A stretch of DNA of 64,000 bases, taken from Bacillus inaquosorum KCTC 13429. Its GTDB lineage: Bacteria > Bacillota > Bacilli > Bacillales > Bacillaceae. Position 1 is the stretch's first letter, and each line of letters opens with the position of its first letter. This document shows, one piece after another, positions 10,651-20,488 of this stretch. The position numbers and the translations under genes were made by a program. The stretch is from NCBI RefSeq assembly GCF_000332645.1, contig NZ_AMXN01000008.1:1-64000 (forward strand), given 5' to 3'. Under the pieces are notes generated by a model. That model did not search any database. It was given only the letters and a program-made list of their open reading frames with translations, and was not told the origin of the DNA.

Positions 10651-10680
10651 AACCGGCCTGTAGATCAGGCCGGTTTTATT
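10651..10680 (+). terminator. hxlAB terminator
   Basis: A perfect ten-pair stem AACCGGCCTG / CAGGCCGGTT with loop TAGAT is followed by TTTATTATTTT. Confidence 0.92.
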
Positions 10681-10690
10681 ATTTTCTAAA

Positions 10691-10718
10691 TAAAGCTTTA
10701 AACCCAAAAACCCGATAA
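10691..10718 (+). promoter_or_regulatory. Candidate sigma-D promoter of tlpC
   Basis: TAAA (10691) and CCCGATAA (10711) are 16 bases apart. The sigma-D consensus is TAAA-N15-GCCGATAT. This fits a chemoreceptor gene; it is a pattern match only. Confidence 0.55.
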
Positions 10719-10753
10719 GTAATATGACCTACAAATCACAAAAAGGAGGAATT

Positions 10754-12478
10754 ATGTTGATAAAACAACTAAAGCTTAAGCTAGGAACAAAAATTCTCTG
10801 CATGGTTTTCGTGATTATTCTTTTGTTTTCGGTATCAGTCGGTACTGTAATGCTTAAGGAAATTACAGAAAGCATGAAACAAATGGCGACTGAAAAAGCG
10901 AAAGGCGATCTCGCTTTAAGCAGCGCTTATATTGATGATGTCATTTCAGGGGACTGGCAGGTAAAAAACAATAAGCTGTATAAAGGCAAGATCCAAATCA
11001 ACGGAAATGAAGATATTGTTGATCTGCTTGGTGAAAAAACAGGTGATACGGTTACCATTTTCCAAGGAGATACTCGTGTTGCAACCAATGTCATGAAGAG
11101 CGGCGAAAGAGCTGTCGGCACTCAGGCTTCTTCTGAAGTTATTGACGCTGTTTTAAAGAGCGGAAAACGATTCTACGGACAAGCAGACGTGGCAGGCTCC
11201 TCTTATCAGACGGCATACATGCCTTTAAAAGATCAAAACGGGGACATCATCGGCATGCTGTATACCGGAGCCAACCAAAGCATATTAGCATCGCTTACCA
11301 AGTCACTCTTCACTCAATTCGCTATCGTTCTTGCTATCGTCATTATTGTATCAGTCATCCTTGTCCTGATTTTCACCAGAAGAATCAATAAGCGGCTCAA
11401 CGCTTTAAAATGCGCCTTTGAAAGTGCTGGAAACGGAGATATGACAATAGAGGTATCAGACAAATCCGGTGACGAGCTATCAGAACTCAGCGTCTATTAC
11501 AATAAGATGAGAATGAAACTGAACAATACCATTCAAACCGTGCAGCAATCAGCTCTTCAGCTTGCGTCAGCCTCCCAGCAGCTCTCAGCCGGAGCAGAGG
11601 AAACAAATCAAGCTTCAGAAAAGATCACAGAAGCTGTACAGCACATTGCAAATGGAGCCCAGCATCAGATGACTAGAATTGAAAGCAGTGAAAGCTCACT
11701 GAAACAAGCTTCAGCAGACATACGGGATATTTCTTCAAACACGGCTGCTATCGCTGACAAAGGACAGCTTGCGCAATCAAAAGCCGACATCGGGCAAAAG
11801 GAAATTGCAGATGTACAGGCACAAATGGATGCGATACACCATTCGATTCAGAAAAGCGGAGAAATCATACAGCAGCTGGACGGCCGCTCTAAACAAATTG
11901 AACAAATTTTATCCGTCATCACCCAAATTGCCGATCAGACAAACCTGCTTGCGCTGAATGCAGCGATTGAAGCTGCCAGAGCCGGTGAACATGGCAAAGG
12001 CTTTGCTGTTGTTGCCGATGAAGTACGTAAATTAGCGGAAGAGTCTCAACAGTCTGCAGGACAAATTTCAACATTAATTACAGAGATACAAAAAGATATG
12101 AACCAATCTGCAAGGTCAGTTGAGCATGTAAAAACAGAGGCTGCCGAAGGTGTCACCATGATCCAGCGCACAAAAGATGCATTTAAGGAAATTGCAGCCG
12201 CAACAGGTGAAATCAGCGCCGAGATCAGTGATTTATCAGCATCTGTATCAAACATTTCAGCCAGTGCGCATCAAATAAACGATTCCTTTGCAGCCAATAC
12301 GGCTGACATTAAAGAATCTACAGATAATACCCGGCAGGCCGCTGCATTAACAGAAGAGCAATTTGCTGCGATGGAAGAGATTACTGCAGCTTCTGAAACG
12401 CTATCTCAATTAGCTGAGGAGCTTACTGGTATCATAAGCCAATTTAAAATGATTGATCAACCTGAAAACGGCCGATGA
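10754..12478 (+). CDS. tlpC: Methyl-accepting chemotaxis protein TlpC
   Basis: Transmembrane chemoreceptor of 574 residues. An N-terminal membrane segment (about residues 10-32) is followed by an extracytoplasmic Cache-like sensor, a second membrane segment (about 185-208, ending in RRINKR), a HAMP linker and a long coiled-coil signalling domain. The CheA/CheW-binding hairpin tip, with [20 protein letters not shown], lies near residues 395-414. The start chosen is the ATG after AAAGGAGGA; an in-frame ATG ten codons earlier has no ribosome site. It stands alone between terminated hxlB and nucA. The ligand cannot be told from sequence. Confidence 0.95.
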   Translation: MLIKQLKLKLGTKILCMVFVIILLFSVSVGTVMLKEITESMKQMATEKAKGDLALSSAYIDDVISGDWQVKNNKLYKGKIQINGNEDIVDLLGEKTGDTVTIFQGDTRVATNVMKSGERAVGTQASSEVIDAVLKSGKRFYGQADVAGSSYQTAYMPLKDQNGDIIGMLYTGANQSILASLTKSLFTQFAIVLAIVIIVSVILVLIFTRRINKRLNALKCAFESAGNGDMTIEVSDKSGDELSELSVYYNKMRMKLNNTIQTVQQSALQLASASQQLSAGAEETNQASEKITEAVQHIANGAQHQMTRIESSESSLKQASADIRDISSNTAAIADKGQLAQSKADIGQKEIADVQAQMDAIHHSIQKSGEIIQQLDGRSKQIEQILSVITQIADQTNLLALNAAIEAARAGEHGKGFAVVADEVRKLAEESQQSAGQISTLITEIQKDMNQSARSVEHVKTEAAEGVTMIQRTKDAFKEIAAATGEISAEISDLSASVSNISASAHQINDSFAANTADIKESTDNTRQAAALTEEQFAAMEEITAASETLSQLAEELTGIISQFKMIDQPENGR

Positions 12479-12540
12479 CTTACTATCATTATTGTAAATT
12501 GGCAACGGTATTTTACTGAAAACAAATATTTCGACCAGCT

Positions 12541-12584
12541 AAAATTACGATTTCTGCAATAAACTGAGTGTAAAACATAAAATT
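12541..12584 (+). promoter_or_regulatory. Candidate ComK box upstream of nucA
   Basis: Two AT-boxes, AAAATTACGATTT and AAAACATAAAATT, are separated by exactly 18 bases. ComK binds paired AAAA-N5-TTTT boxes spaced 8, 18 or 31 bases apart; the first box fits 7 of 8 fixed positions and the second 6 of 8. nucA is a known ComK-dependent gene, which supports the match. Confidence 0.65.
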
Positions 12585-12664
12585 TTAACCTTTACACTAA
12601 ACGCTTTCTGGATTACTCTTGGATCAGTTTTTAAAGTTGCTAATTGCGGGAGGTGAACATCACG

Positions 12665-13102
12665 ATGGACATCATAAAAACGATACTCCTCGTCATCGTC
12701 GTCATAGCAGCTGCAGCTGTCAGCCTGATAAAGGGAGACTTTTTCTCAGCTGATCAAAAAACGTCTCAAACGAAAGAATATGACGAAACAATCGCCTTCC
12801 CTTCTGACCGTTATCCCGAAACGGCAAAACATATAAAGGATGCGATAAATGAGGGGCACTCAGATGTGTGTACCATCGACAGGGACGGAGCTGAGGAACG
12901 CCGTGAGCAATCATTAAAAGACGTACCGCCTAAAACGGGGTATGACAGAGATGAATGGCCAATGGCCATGTGCAAAGAAGGCGGTGAGGGAGCTTCTGTA
13001 GAATATATTTCTCCCACTGACAACCGCGGTGCAGGTTCTTGGGTCGGGCATCAGCTTACCGATTACCCTGACGGCACAAAGGTTTTATTCACGATTCAGT
13101 AA
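12665..13102 (+). CDS. nucA: Membrane-bound DNA-entry nuclease
   Basis: Competence nuclease that cleaves bound double-stranded DNA at the cell surface and makes the free ends used for uptake. 145 residues from the chosen ATG, which lies nine bases after GGGAGGTGA; a TTG seven codons earlier overlaps that site and is rejected. Residues 4-24 form a membrane anchor. The remainder is the NucA/NucB nuclease domain, with the [23 protein letters not shown] and [12 protein letters not shown] stretches intact. The inhibitor gene nin follows 26 bases later. ComK-type boxes lie upstream. Confidence 0.95.
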   Translation: MDIIKTILLVIVVIAAAAVSLIKGDFFSADQKTSQTKEYDETIAFPSDRYPETAKHIKDAINEGHSDVCTIDRDGAEERREQSLKDVPPKTGYDRDEWPMAMCKEGGEGASVEYISPTDNRGAGSWVGHQLTDYPDGTKVLFTIQ

Positions 13103-13128
13103 ACAGTTAAAAGAGGAGGAACAGCACA

Positions 13129-13527
13129 TTGATCAAGTCATGGAAGCCGCAAGAACTGTCGATTTCATATCATCAATTTACTGTATTTCAAAAGGATTCC
13201 GCACCTCCTGTCATGGATTGGACTGACGAAGCGATTGAAAAAGGATATGCTGCGGCGGACGGAGCAATTTCCTTTGAGGCTCAGAGAAATACAAAGGCAT
13301 TTATTCTTTTGCGCCTTAACAGTTCAGAAACTGTAAACTCCTACGAAAAAAAAGTGACTGTTCCTTTTCATGTCACAGAAAACGGAATTGAGATTGAAAG
13401 CATTATGTCTAAAAGGCTGTCCTTTGATCTTCCTAAAGGGGACTATCAATTGACATGCTGGACTGTGCCGGCTGAAAAGTCAGATCTGCACGCCGACACT
13501 TATATTATTGATGCTGTTTCTGTGTAA
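13129..13527 (+). CDS. nin: Inhibitor of the DNA-entry nuclease (Nin/ComJ)
   Basis: Small cytoplasmic partner that inhibits NucA; 132 residues, identical in length to the known protein. It starts at TTG eight bases after AAGAGGAGGA, and no better ATG is available near that ribosome site. There is no signal peptide or membrane segment, and about half the chain is predicted strand-forming. It is the second gene of the nucA-nin operon and is followed by a bidirectional terminator shared with bglC. Confidence 0.94.
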   Translation: MIKSWKPQELSISYHQFTVFQKDSAPPVMDWTDEAIEKGYAAADGAISFEAQRNTKAFILLRLNSSETVNSYEKKVTVPFHVTENGIEIESIMSKRLSFDLPKGDYQLTCWTVPAEKSDLHADTYIIDAVSV

Positions 13528-13532
13528 TGAAA

Positions 13533-13563
13533 AATCCCTGAGAGAGTGACTCTCAGGGACTCT
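13533..13563. terminator. Bidirectional terminator between nin and bglC
   Basis: TCCCTGAGAG pairs with CTCTCAGGGA around a short loop. The stem is followed by CTCTTTAT on the plus strand and TTTTTC on the minus strand, so it can serve both convergent units. Confidence 0.85.
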
Positions 13564-15057
<1,494 letters not shown>

Positions 15058-15107
15058 TCAACTCGATATTAGTCGCGGAACAGCTCAGCCAATATTTTCA
15101 TTTGCAA

Positions 15108-15141
15108 AAAACTCAAAAGCACCCAATTTCCATTGGATGCT
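15108..15141 (-). terminator. yckD terminator
   Basis: Minus strand: AGCATCCAAT, loop GGAA, ATTGGGTGCT, then TTTGAGTTTTTT. It lies directly after the yckD stop codon. Confidence 0.85.
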
Positions 15142-15148
15142 TACCGTC

Positions 15149-15481
15149 TTAATGCCTTTTTTCAAATTTATGCGCATGAGGATGGGGCTTTGGAACAAAG
15201 CCGTTTTGTTTCATCATTTCAAAGTGTTTGTCCATGTGATTTTTGATGTGTTCTCCTCTTTCTTTAGGCAGGACGCCGTATTGCACATATTTTGAGATTA
15301 CGTCTTTACGCTTTTTTAGTATGTCTGCTTCCAGCTGTTCAATTTCTTTCTTTTGCTGATCTGTCAGTGAAACATTAGCGGGAGGCTGCTGCTGTTTTTC
15401 AGCGGCTTCCGCTGTGCCGGTCAGAGAAATGACAGCCGCGGCTATGAACATTGTGATGATATTGATTTTTATTCGTTTCAT
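15149..15481 (-). CDS. yckD: Small secreted protein YckD
   Basis: 110 residues. The first 26 form a Sec signal peptide (positively charged start, hydrophobic IITMFIAAAVISL, cleavage after the TAEA stretch), so the mature protein is exported. The mature part begins Gln-rich, continues as a charged helix (LTDQQKKEIEQLEADILKKR) and ends in a His/Pro-rich tail. It belongs to a small family of Bacillus secreted proteins of unknown function (I recall it as DUF2680). The ATG eleven codons into the longer open frame is chosen because GGAGG lies ten bases before it. It is flanked by terminators on both sides. Confidence 0.88.
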   Translation of the reverse strand: MKRIKINIITMFIAAAVISLTGTAEAAEKQQQPPANVSLTDQQKKEIEQLEADILKKRKDVISKYVQYGVLPKERGEHIKNHMDKHFEMMKQNGFVPKPHPHAHKFEKRH

Positions 15482-15548
15482 CCAATTTATTCCTCCAATC
15501 CTATTTTTCATATGTTTTGCTGCATTTCATTTTTTATGCATACAAAAT

Positions 15549-15578
15549 AAAAAGAGCGAACCATTATTCGCTCTTTCT
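15549..15578 (-). terminator. yckC terminator
   Basis: Minus strand: AAAGAGCGAA, loop TAATGG, TTCGCTCTTT, then TTATTTTG. The last yckC codons and its stop lie inside the stem-loop. Confidence 0.88.
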
Positions 15579-16019
15579 GATCTGTTCGTCATTATCAAGT
15601 TCTTCTTCACCCGGTGACGCGTAAGTGACATACGTTCCCGCGATTAAATCATGCAGTGTTCTTTTGTCTTCTCGCACGCCGATCAGAATCAGGCTGGCGA
15701 TCAAGCCGAGTCCGAAGGTGATGCCGTAAACCAGACCGGCAACAATAACCCGCAAAAACATCGTTAACAGGCTGACTTGTGATCCGTCTTTTTTTACGAT
15801 TCTGATTCCGCAGATTCTTTTTCCGATAAGGTAGCCGTTCCAAAACACCGGCAGCAAAATAGAGTACAGCAGAACAATCAAACTGATGAACATGCTGTCA
15901 TTCGGGTCTTTTCCTGTAATCAGCCAATAGATCAGCAAAAGAGGCACCGAGACAATAATGTAATCCAGCAATGAAGCACCCAGTCTGATCCAGAATCCGG
16001 CTGGTTTGTAAATATTCAT
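15564..16019 (-). CDS. yckC: RDD-family membrane protein YckC
   Basis: 151 residues. The RDD signature is recognisable from the N terminus: GFWIRLGASLLDYII (Arg12, then Asp19) with further hydrophobic segments near residues 16-36, 42-62 and 88-112, so three to four membrane helices. RDD proteins are small membrane proteins; some have been linked to Na+/H+ exchange, but the role of this one is unknown. A GGGGGAG ribosome site precedes the ATG. The stop codon sits inside the terminator. The upstream gap holds a dehydrogenase remnant. Confidence 0.9.
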   Translation of the reverse strand: MNIYKPAGFWIRLGASLLDYIIVSVPLLLIYWLITGKDPNDSMFISLIVLLYSILLPVFWNGYLIGKRICGIRIVKKDGSQVSLLTMFLRVIVAGLVYGITFGLGLIASLILIGVREDKRTLHDLIAGTYVTYASPGEEELDNDEQIRKSE

Positions 16020-16031
16020 TTGACTCCCCCA

Positions 16032-16234
16032 TTATGTTTTCAATATAGCTTTGATGGTTTCCATTTTTTTCTTATTGAATATATCATATGCCTTATGGAC
16101 ATCAGCAAGACTTAAATTATGCAGAAGATCAACTACATGCTTCTTCACCATTTCATACAGTATTGGCTAATTTCGGGGCCTGCTACTTCCTTCACTTTCA
16201 CATGCTCTTTCCCTTGATGTGTCAGTGCTTTCAT
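16032..16234 (-). pseudogene. Remnant of a zinc-type alcohol dehydrogenase (internally deleted)
   Basis: An ATG after AAAAAAGGAG starts a frame MKALTHQGKEHVKVKEVAGPE, the typical first strand of a medium-chain Zn alcohol dehydrogenase. After about 23 residues the homology breaks, and a different frame continues with ILYEMVKKHVVDLLHNLSL and ends with KKKMETIKAILKT and TAA, the typical C-terminal end of the same family. Together about 65 of roughly 370 residues remain, out of frame with each other. The zinc- and NAD-binding regions are gone. It looks like one large internal deletion with loss of frame. Family assignment is by eye. Confidence 0.7.
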
Positions 16235-16401
16235 CCTTAGACAACTCCTTTTTTATCACTCCTTCCCTTCATAGCCGCTTTTAAACGCTCACACGCTTTT
16301 GTACACACAATTCGAACTTTTTGAAAACATCATCAACATATTGCAACCCCTTATGTTCAATGCTATCTTTTTAGTTGATTAACAGATTGGGGGAAACAAA
16401 G

Positions 16402-17265
16402 GTGAAATCATTCATGCAATCCAAAGCCGTTATATTCAGTTTTACAATGGCTTTCTTTCTTATATTGGCAGCCTGTTCCGGCAAAAATGAAGCCGGTTCC
16501 AAGGATACAGGCTGGGAACAGATCAAAGACAAAGGGAAAATCGTTGTCGCTACATCCGGCACGCTTTATCCTACTTCTTACCACGATACCGATTCTGGTT
16601 CCGATAAGCTGACAGGCTACGAGGTTGAAGTCGTTCGTGAAGCGACAAAACGCCTGGGGCTGAAGGTTGAGTTCAAGGAGATGGGCATTGACGGGATGCT
16701 GACAGCGGTGAACAGCGGACAGGTTGACGCAGCCGCAAATGACATCGATGTGACAAAGGACCGCGAGAAGAAGTTCGCGTTTTCCACTCCATATAAATAT
16801 TCATACGGCACAGCAATTGTCCGAAAAGACGATTTATCAGGGATTAAAACGCTAAAGGATTTAAAAGGGAAGAAAGCAGCTGGCGCGGCAACGACAGTTT
16901 ACATGGATGTTGCGAGAAAATACGGCGCCAAAGAAGTGATTTATGATAATGCGACCAACGAGCAGTATTTAAAAGATGTCGCCAACGGACGCACTGATGT
17001 CATTTTAAACGACTATTACCTGCAGACACTTGCGCTCGCAGCATTCCCGGATCTCAACATTACGATCCACCCTGACATCAAGTACATGCCGAACAAACAG
17101 GCGCTTGTCATGAAAAAAAGCAATGCAGCACTTCAGAAAAAGATGAACGAAACATTGAAAGAAATGAGCAAGGATGGCACTTTGACTAAGCTGTCGAAAC
17201 AATTCTTCAATAAAGCAGATGTATCAAAGAAACTGGATGTCGACGTTCAGGACGTTGATTTGTAA
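16402..17265 (+). CDS. yckB: Amino-acid ABC transporter substrate-binding lipoprotein YckB
   Basis: Family 3 extracellular solute-binding protein, 287 residues. It has a lipoprotein signal with lipobox LAAC (Cys25), so the mature protein is tethered to the outside of the membrane. The mature part has the two-lobe fold typical of polar amino-acid and cystine binders (TGYEVEVVREATKRLGLKVEF, GMLTAVNSGQVDAAANDIDVT). It starts at GTG about nine bases after TTGGGGGAA; an in-frame TTG nine codons earlier has no site. The permease gene yckA follows after nine bases. The true substrate is not known. Confidence 0.93.
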   Translation: MKSFMQSKAVIFSFTMAFFLILAACSGKNEAGSKDTGWEQIKDKGKIVVATSGTLYPTSYHDTDSGSDKLTGYEVEVVREATKRLGLKVEFKEMGIDGMLTAVNSGQVDAAANDIDVTKDREKKFAFSTPYKYSYGTAIVRKDDLSGIKTLKDLKGKKAAGAATTVYMDVARKYGAKEVIYDNATNEQYLKDVANGRTDVILNDYYLQTLALAAFPDLNITIHPDIKYMPNKQALVMKKSNAALQKKMNETLKEMSKDGTLTKLSKQFFNKADVSKKLDVDVQDVDL

Positions 17266-17274
17266 TCGGACGCC

Positions 17275-17955
17275 ATGATTAATAGCATTCAGTGGGAATA
17301 TATTTTTAACACGAAGCTGGCAATTGAATCGTTTCCTTATGTCATAAGAGGCATTGGGTATACGCTGCTCATCTCTTTTGTGAGCATGTTTGCGGGAACG
17401 GTGATCGGCCTGTTCATATCACTCGCCAGAATGTCTCAGCTTGCCTTGTTAAGATGGCCGGCGAAGCTCTATATCTCATTTATGCGGGGCGTTCCGATTT
17501 TGGTGATCTTGTTTATCCTTTATTTCGGATTTCCTTATATCGGCATTGAATTTTCCGCTGTCACGGCCGCTTTAATTGGCTTTAGCCTTAACAGCGCCGC
17601 CTACATTGCGGAAATTAACCGTTCAGCCATTTCATCTGTTGAAAAAGGACAGTGGGAAGCCGCATCCTCGCTCGGACTTTCCTATTGGCAGACGATGAGA
17701 GGCATCATTTTGCCGCAGTCGATCCGTATTGCGCTGCCTCCGCTTGCCAATGTATTGCTCGACTTAATCAAAGCGTCCTCTCTCGCTGCGATGATTACAG
17801 TGCCGGAATTGCTCCAGCATGCGAAAATCATCGGAGGCAGAGAGTTTGATTACATGACCATGTATATTCTGACTGCTCTCATTTATTGGGCAATCTGCTC
17901 AGCAGCGGCCGTTTTTCAGAATATCCTTGAGAAAAAATACGCTCACTATGTTTAA
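17275..17955 (+). CDS. yckA: Amino-acid ABC transporter permease YckA
   Basis: Integral membrane permease of the HisM/GlnP family, 226 residues, five or so membrane helices. The EAA loop that contacts the ATPase is visible near residues 128-150 (EAASSLGLSYWQTMRGIILPQ). It follows yckB by nine bases without a strong ribosome site of its own, which suggests translational coupling. No ATP-binding subunit gene is present nearby: a bidirectional terminator follows and the next gene is on the other strand. The system must borrow an ATPase encoded elsewhere. Confidence 0.93.
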   Translation: MINSIQWEYIFNTKLAIESFPYVIRGIGYTLLISFVSMFAGTVIGLFISLARMSQLALLRWPAKLYISFMRGVPILVILFILYFGFPYIGIEFSAVTAALIGFSLNSAAYIAEINRSAISSVEKGQWEAASSLGLSYWQTMRGIILPQSIRIALPPLANVLLDLIKASSLAAMITVPELLQHAKIIGGREFDYMTMYILTALIYWAICSAAAVFQNILEKKYAHYV

Positions 17956-17969
17956 ACAAACGTTTCATT

Positions 17970-18003
17970 AAAAAAAGCCGCTCCGCAGGAGACGGCTTTT
18001 TTT
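17970..18003. terminator. Bidirectional terminator between yckA and yciC
   Basis: AAAAAAGCCG-CTCC / GGAGA-CGGCTTTTTT around a three-base loop, with A-run and T-run on opposite sides. Confidence 0.88.
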
Positions 18004-19197
18004 CTATTGATTCAGCTTCCATTTAAACGGGTCCTCAAAGAGCGACCAGTCGGAATCAAATTCATACTCAGTCAGCAGGCATTGATCAAGCTCTTTCGTG
18101 ATTGCTTCTTCATCCAAGTCTGTTCCGATAAACACCAGCTGTGTCAGGCGGTCACCGAATTCTGGATCCCAGTCCTCCAAAATTTCCGGCTCCTGCTGTT
18201 TGACTTGCTCCTGCTCAAGCTTAGGCAGCGCCGCCACCCAATAGGATACAGGCTCAATCGTAACCGACGGCCCGGCTTGCGACATCAGCAAAGCGAGGTT
18301 GTTATGAGATGCGCACCAGACGATTCCTTTTGCGCGAACCACGTTCTTTGGCATTTGATCCATCCAGCGATAAAACCGTGTAGAATGAAACGGCAACCGT
18401 CTCTTAAACGCAAATGAAGAGATGCCGTATTCTTCTGTTTCCGGGGTGTGTTCCGCATGTCCTGCCGTCAGTTCTTGAATCCAGCCGGCAGATCCGCTCG
18501 CTTCCTCGAAGTTAAATAACCCTGTATGTAAAATCTCTTGGGGTTTTACATTTCCTTTAACAGAACGAATGAATTTGGCCCTTGGCTGCAGTGTGCGAAG
18601 CACTTTTTCAAGCTGTTCGAGCTCTTGCTCGCTGACCAAATCACATTTATTTAAGATCAGAACATCGCAAAACTCGATTTGATCGATCAAGAGGTCGGCA
18701 ATTTCTCTTTCATCCCCTTCCCCCAGTGCTTCTTTGCGGTCCAGAAGGCTATCGCCTGACTGATAATCATGCCAAAAACGGTTGGCATCAACGACTGTCA
18801 CCATCGTATCCAGCTGACAGAATTTTGTAAGGTCGATTCCCATCTCTTCATCGATATAAGAAAAAGTCTGGGCCACCGGAATCGGTTCACTGATTCCCGT
18901 TGATTCGATTACGATATAATCAAACCGCCCTTCTTTTGCCAGCTTCTCGACTTCAATTAATAAATCTTCACGAAGCGTACAGCAAATACAGCCGTTTGAC
19001 ATTTCCACAAGCTTTTCATCTGTTCTTGAAAGGCCTCCTTCCTGCTTCACCAAGCCCGCGTCAATGTTCACCTCGCTCATATCGTTGACGATGACTGCTA
19101 TTTTTAAGCCTTCACGATTTTGCAAAATGCTGTTCAGCAATGTTGTTTTTCCCGCTCCAAGATAACCGCTCAGTACGGTAACCGGAATTTTTTTCAT
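18004..19197 (-). CDS. yciC: Zinc-starvation GTPase metallochaperone YciC (COG0523)
   Basis: G3E-family P-loop GTPase, 397 residues, related to ZigA and CobW. Walker A is GYLGAGKTT (11-19); the metal-binding CxCC motif is C70-I-C72-C73; an NKCDL guanine-specificity motif lies near 180; the CobW C-terminal domain fills the last 100 or so residues. It is thought to supply scarce zinc to client proteins. A Zur-type box lies directly upstream and overlaps the end of the preceding gene, and a candidate promoter (TTGCAC-17-TTTTAA) sits inside that gene, so it can be transcribed alone or by read-through. Confidence 0.95.
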   Translation of the reverse strand: MKKIPVTVLSGYLGAGKTTLLNSILQNREGLKIAVIVNDMSEVNIDAGLVKQEGGLSRTDEKLVEMSNGCICCTLREDLLIEVEKLAKEGRFDYIVIESTGISEPIPVAQTFSYIDEEMGIDLTKFCQLDTMVTVVDANRFWHDYQSGDSLLDRKEALGEGDEREIADLLIDQIEFCDVLILNKCDLVSEQELEQLEKVLRTLQPRAKFIRSVKGNVKPQEILHTGLFNFEEASGSAGWIQELTAGHAEHTPETEEYGISSFAFKRRLPFHSTRFYRWMDQMPKNVVRAKGIVWCASHNNLALLMSQAGPSVTIEPVSYWVAALPKLEQEQVKQQEPEILEDWDPEFGDRLTQLVFIGTDLDEEAITKELDQCLLTEYEFDSDWSLFEDPFKWKLNQ

Positions 19198-19214
19198 GGT
19201 AATGTCCTCCTTAT

Positions 19215-19236
19215 AAAATAGAATGATTACGATTTA
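19215..19236 (-). promoter_or_regulatory. Zur box of yciC
   Basis: Read towards yciC it begins TAAATCGTAATCATT, identical over 15 bases to the Zur consensus arm, and then degenerates (CTATTTT). It overlaps the stop codon of the flavoprotein gene upstream. A -10-like TTTTAA (19234-19239) and -35-like TTGCAC (19257-19262), 17 bases apart, place the box just downstream of the start of transcription. Confidence 0.8.
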
Positions 19237-20406
19237 AAATGTATGCTTCGCCGTATGTGCAATGGTGTAAGCAGCTTTTCGCGCTCCGGAAATATTTCTC
19301 GCTGTCGGCCCGATTTCTAATTCAGCAAAGGCTCCCATTACGTATAATCCTTTTCCCCATTGCAAATCCTGTCCGACAATCGGAAAACCGCAGCCTGCAT
19401 AAGGCAGTTGCTCGGCTTGCGCCGCTCTCTGTACCCACTCGAACCGGCTGATGTCCGAGGTAAAACCTGTTGCCAGTGCGATACGCTCATATTCGTATGG
19501 CGATTCGCTGTTCTTACCGTGTATCTGTATCTTACCGTCAACTGTTTTTTGGCAAGAATCAATGTCATCCTGAATAACTTTTACTCTGCCCTCTTCCCTA
19601 TAGACAGCAAGCGTTCTTGAAATGTCCTTTGGAAAAGAGCCGCGATGTCTCGCGCTTGTGATCCATTGCCTTCTCTTTTGATAGTCTGACGTTTTACTGA
19701 ATGCTTTCATATATTTCGGACCAAGCCAGCCCGGATCACTGTCAAAGTCATAGATTCGGAACGGATGCCTCACTAGCATCGTGACATCATGGCCGTCATC
19801 TGCGAGTTTTATGGCGTAATGAGCCGCCGTTATCCCCCCGCCTACAACTGCCATTTGCACACTTTCATTCCTTACATCGTCCACATCTCTATCAAACACA
19901 TGATAGATGCCGTCATTCTGAAATGGTTTTGCCCACTCCGGCCATGAAGGCTGATGAGAAAAACTCATGGCTAAAACCACTCTTTCACCCGTAATTGTTC
20001 CGGCGGCATCTGTCTCCGCTTCCCACAACCCGTTTGTCCTTCTCAAATCTGTCACTGTGCCTGTTTTCCATGCTTGCTCAATATGTATCTCATCCAGCAC
20101 AGTCTCGCAGTGCTGATTGAAGAGCGACAGCGAGGGCCTCTTATACCTTCCAAAGAACACTTCCGGCCATTGGCTTTTATCCGCATACATTTGCAGACTG
20201 AACGGCTCTGTGTCCACGTGATGAACCGATGGAGAGCGCAAGTATTTCATCTGAATGCGGCCTGTGTTTCGTTTCCAGCATTCAAGAGGCCGTTCATGGG
20301 GATCAATGACAGCAAGATCCTTAATCGATGCCTTTCCGCTTTTCACCAGATGCACAGCCAAGGTAGTGCCTTGGATGCCGCCGCCAATGATCAGCCATTT
20401 ATACAT
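19234..20406 (-). CDS. FAD-dependent pyridine-nucleotide oxidoreductase in the zinc-starvation cluster
   Basis: 390 residues. An N-terminal FAD-binding Rossmann motif IIGGGIQGTTLAVHL (about residues 6-20) and a second dinucleotide motif VVGGGITAAHYAIKLA near 188 show a two-dinucleotide flavoprotein of the ornithine/lysine N-monooxygenase or CzcO type. A late GFTSD motif and a closing MGAFAELEIGPTARNISGARKAA block fit that superfamily. There is no signal peptide or membrane segment. The substrate is unknown. It has its own promoter (TTGACA-17-TACGAT) overlapped by a Zur-type box, and a good AGAGGAG ribosome site. I do not recall this gene between yciB and yciC in B. subtilis 168, so it may be an accessory gene of the zinc response. 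Cofactor class is well supported; function is inference. Confidence 0.85.
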   Translation of the reverse strand: MYKWLIIGGGIQGTTLAVHLVKSGKASIKDLAVIDPHERPLECWKRNTGRIQMKYLRSPSVHHVDTEPFSLQMYADKSQWPEVFFGRYKRPSLSLFNQHCETVLDEIHIEQAWKTGTVTDLRRTNGLWEAETDAAGTITGERVVLAMSFSHQPSWPEWAKPFQNDGIYHVFDRDVDDVRNESVQMAVVGGGITAAHYAIKLADDGHDVTMLVRHPFRIYDFDSDPGWLGPKYMKAFSKTSDYQKRRQWITSARHRGSFPKDISRTLAVYREEGRVKVIQDDIDSCQKTVDGKIQIHGKNSESPYEYERIALATGFTSDISRFEWVQRAAQAEQLPYAGCGFPIVGQDLQWGKGLYVMGAFAELEIGPTARNISGARKAAYTIAHTAKHTF

Positions 20407-20425
20407 GGGAGAATCTCCTCTCTAC

Positions 20426-20477
20426 AAAACGTAATTGTTACGATTTAAATCGTATGTTCTTTTTTCCTTTTTGTCAA
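20426..20477 (-). promoter_or_regulatory. Promoter and Zur box of the flavoprotein gene
   Basis: On the minus strand TTGACA (20472-20477) and TACGAT (20449-20454) are 17 bases apart, a strong sigma-A match. The Zur-type dyad, with arms TAAATCGTAA and TTACGTTTT around CAA, occupies 20426-20447, over the expected transcription start. A second perfect palindrome, ACGATTTAAATCGT (20440-20453), overlaps both the box and the -10. Confidence 0.82.
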
Positions 20478-20488
20478 CCGCTTTTAGT

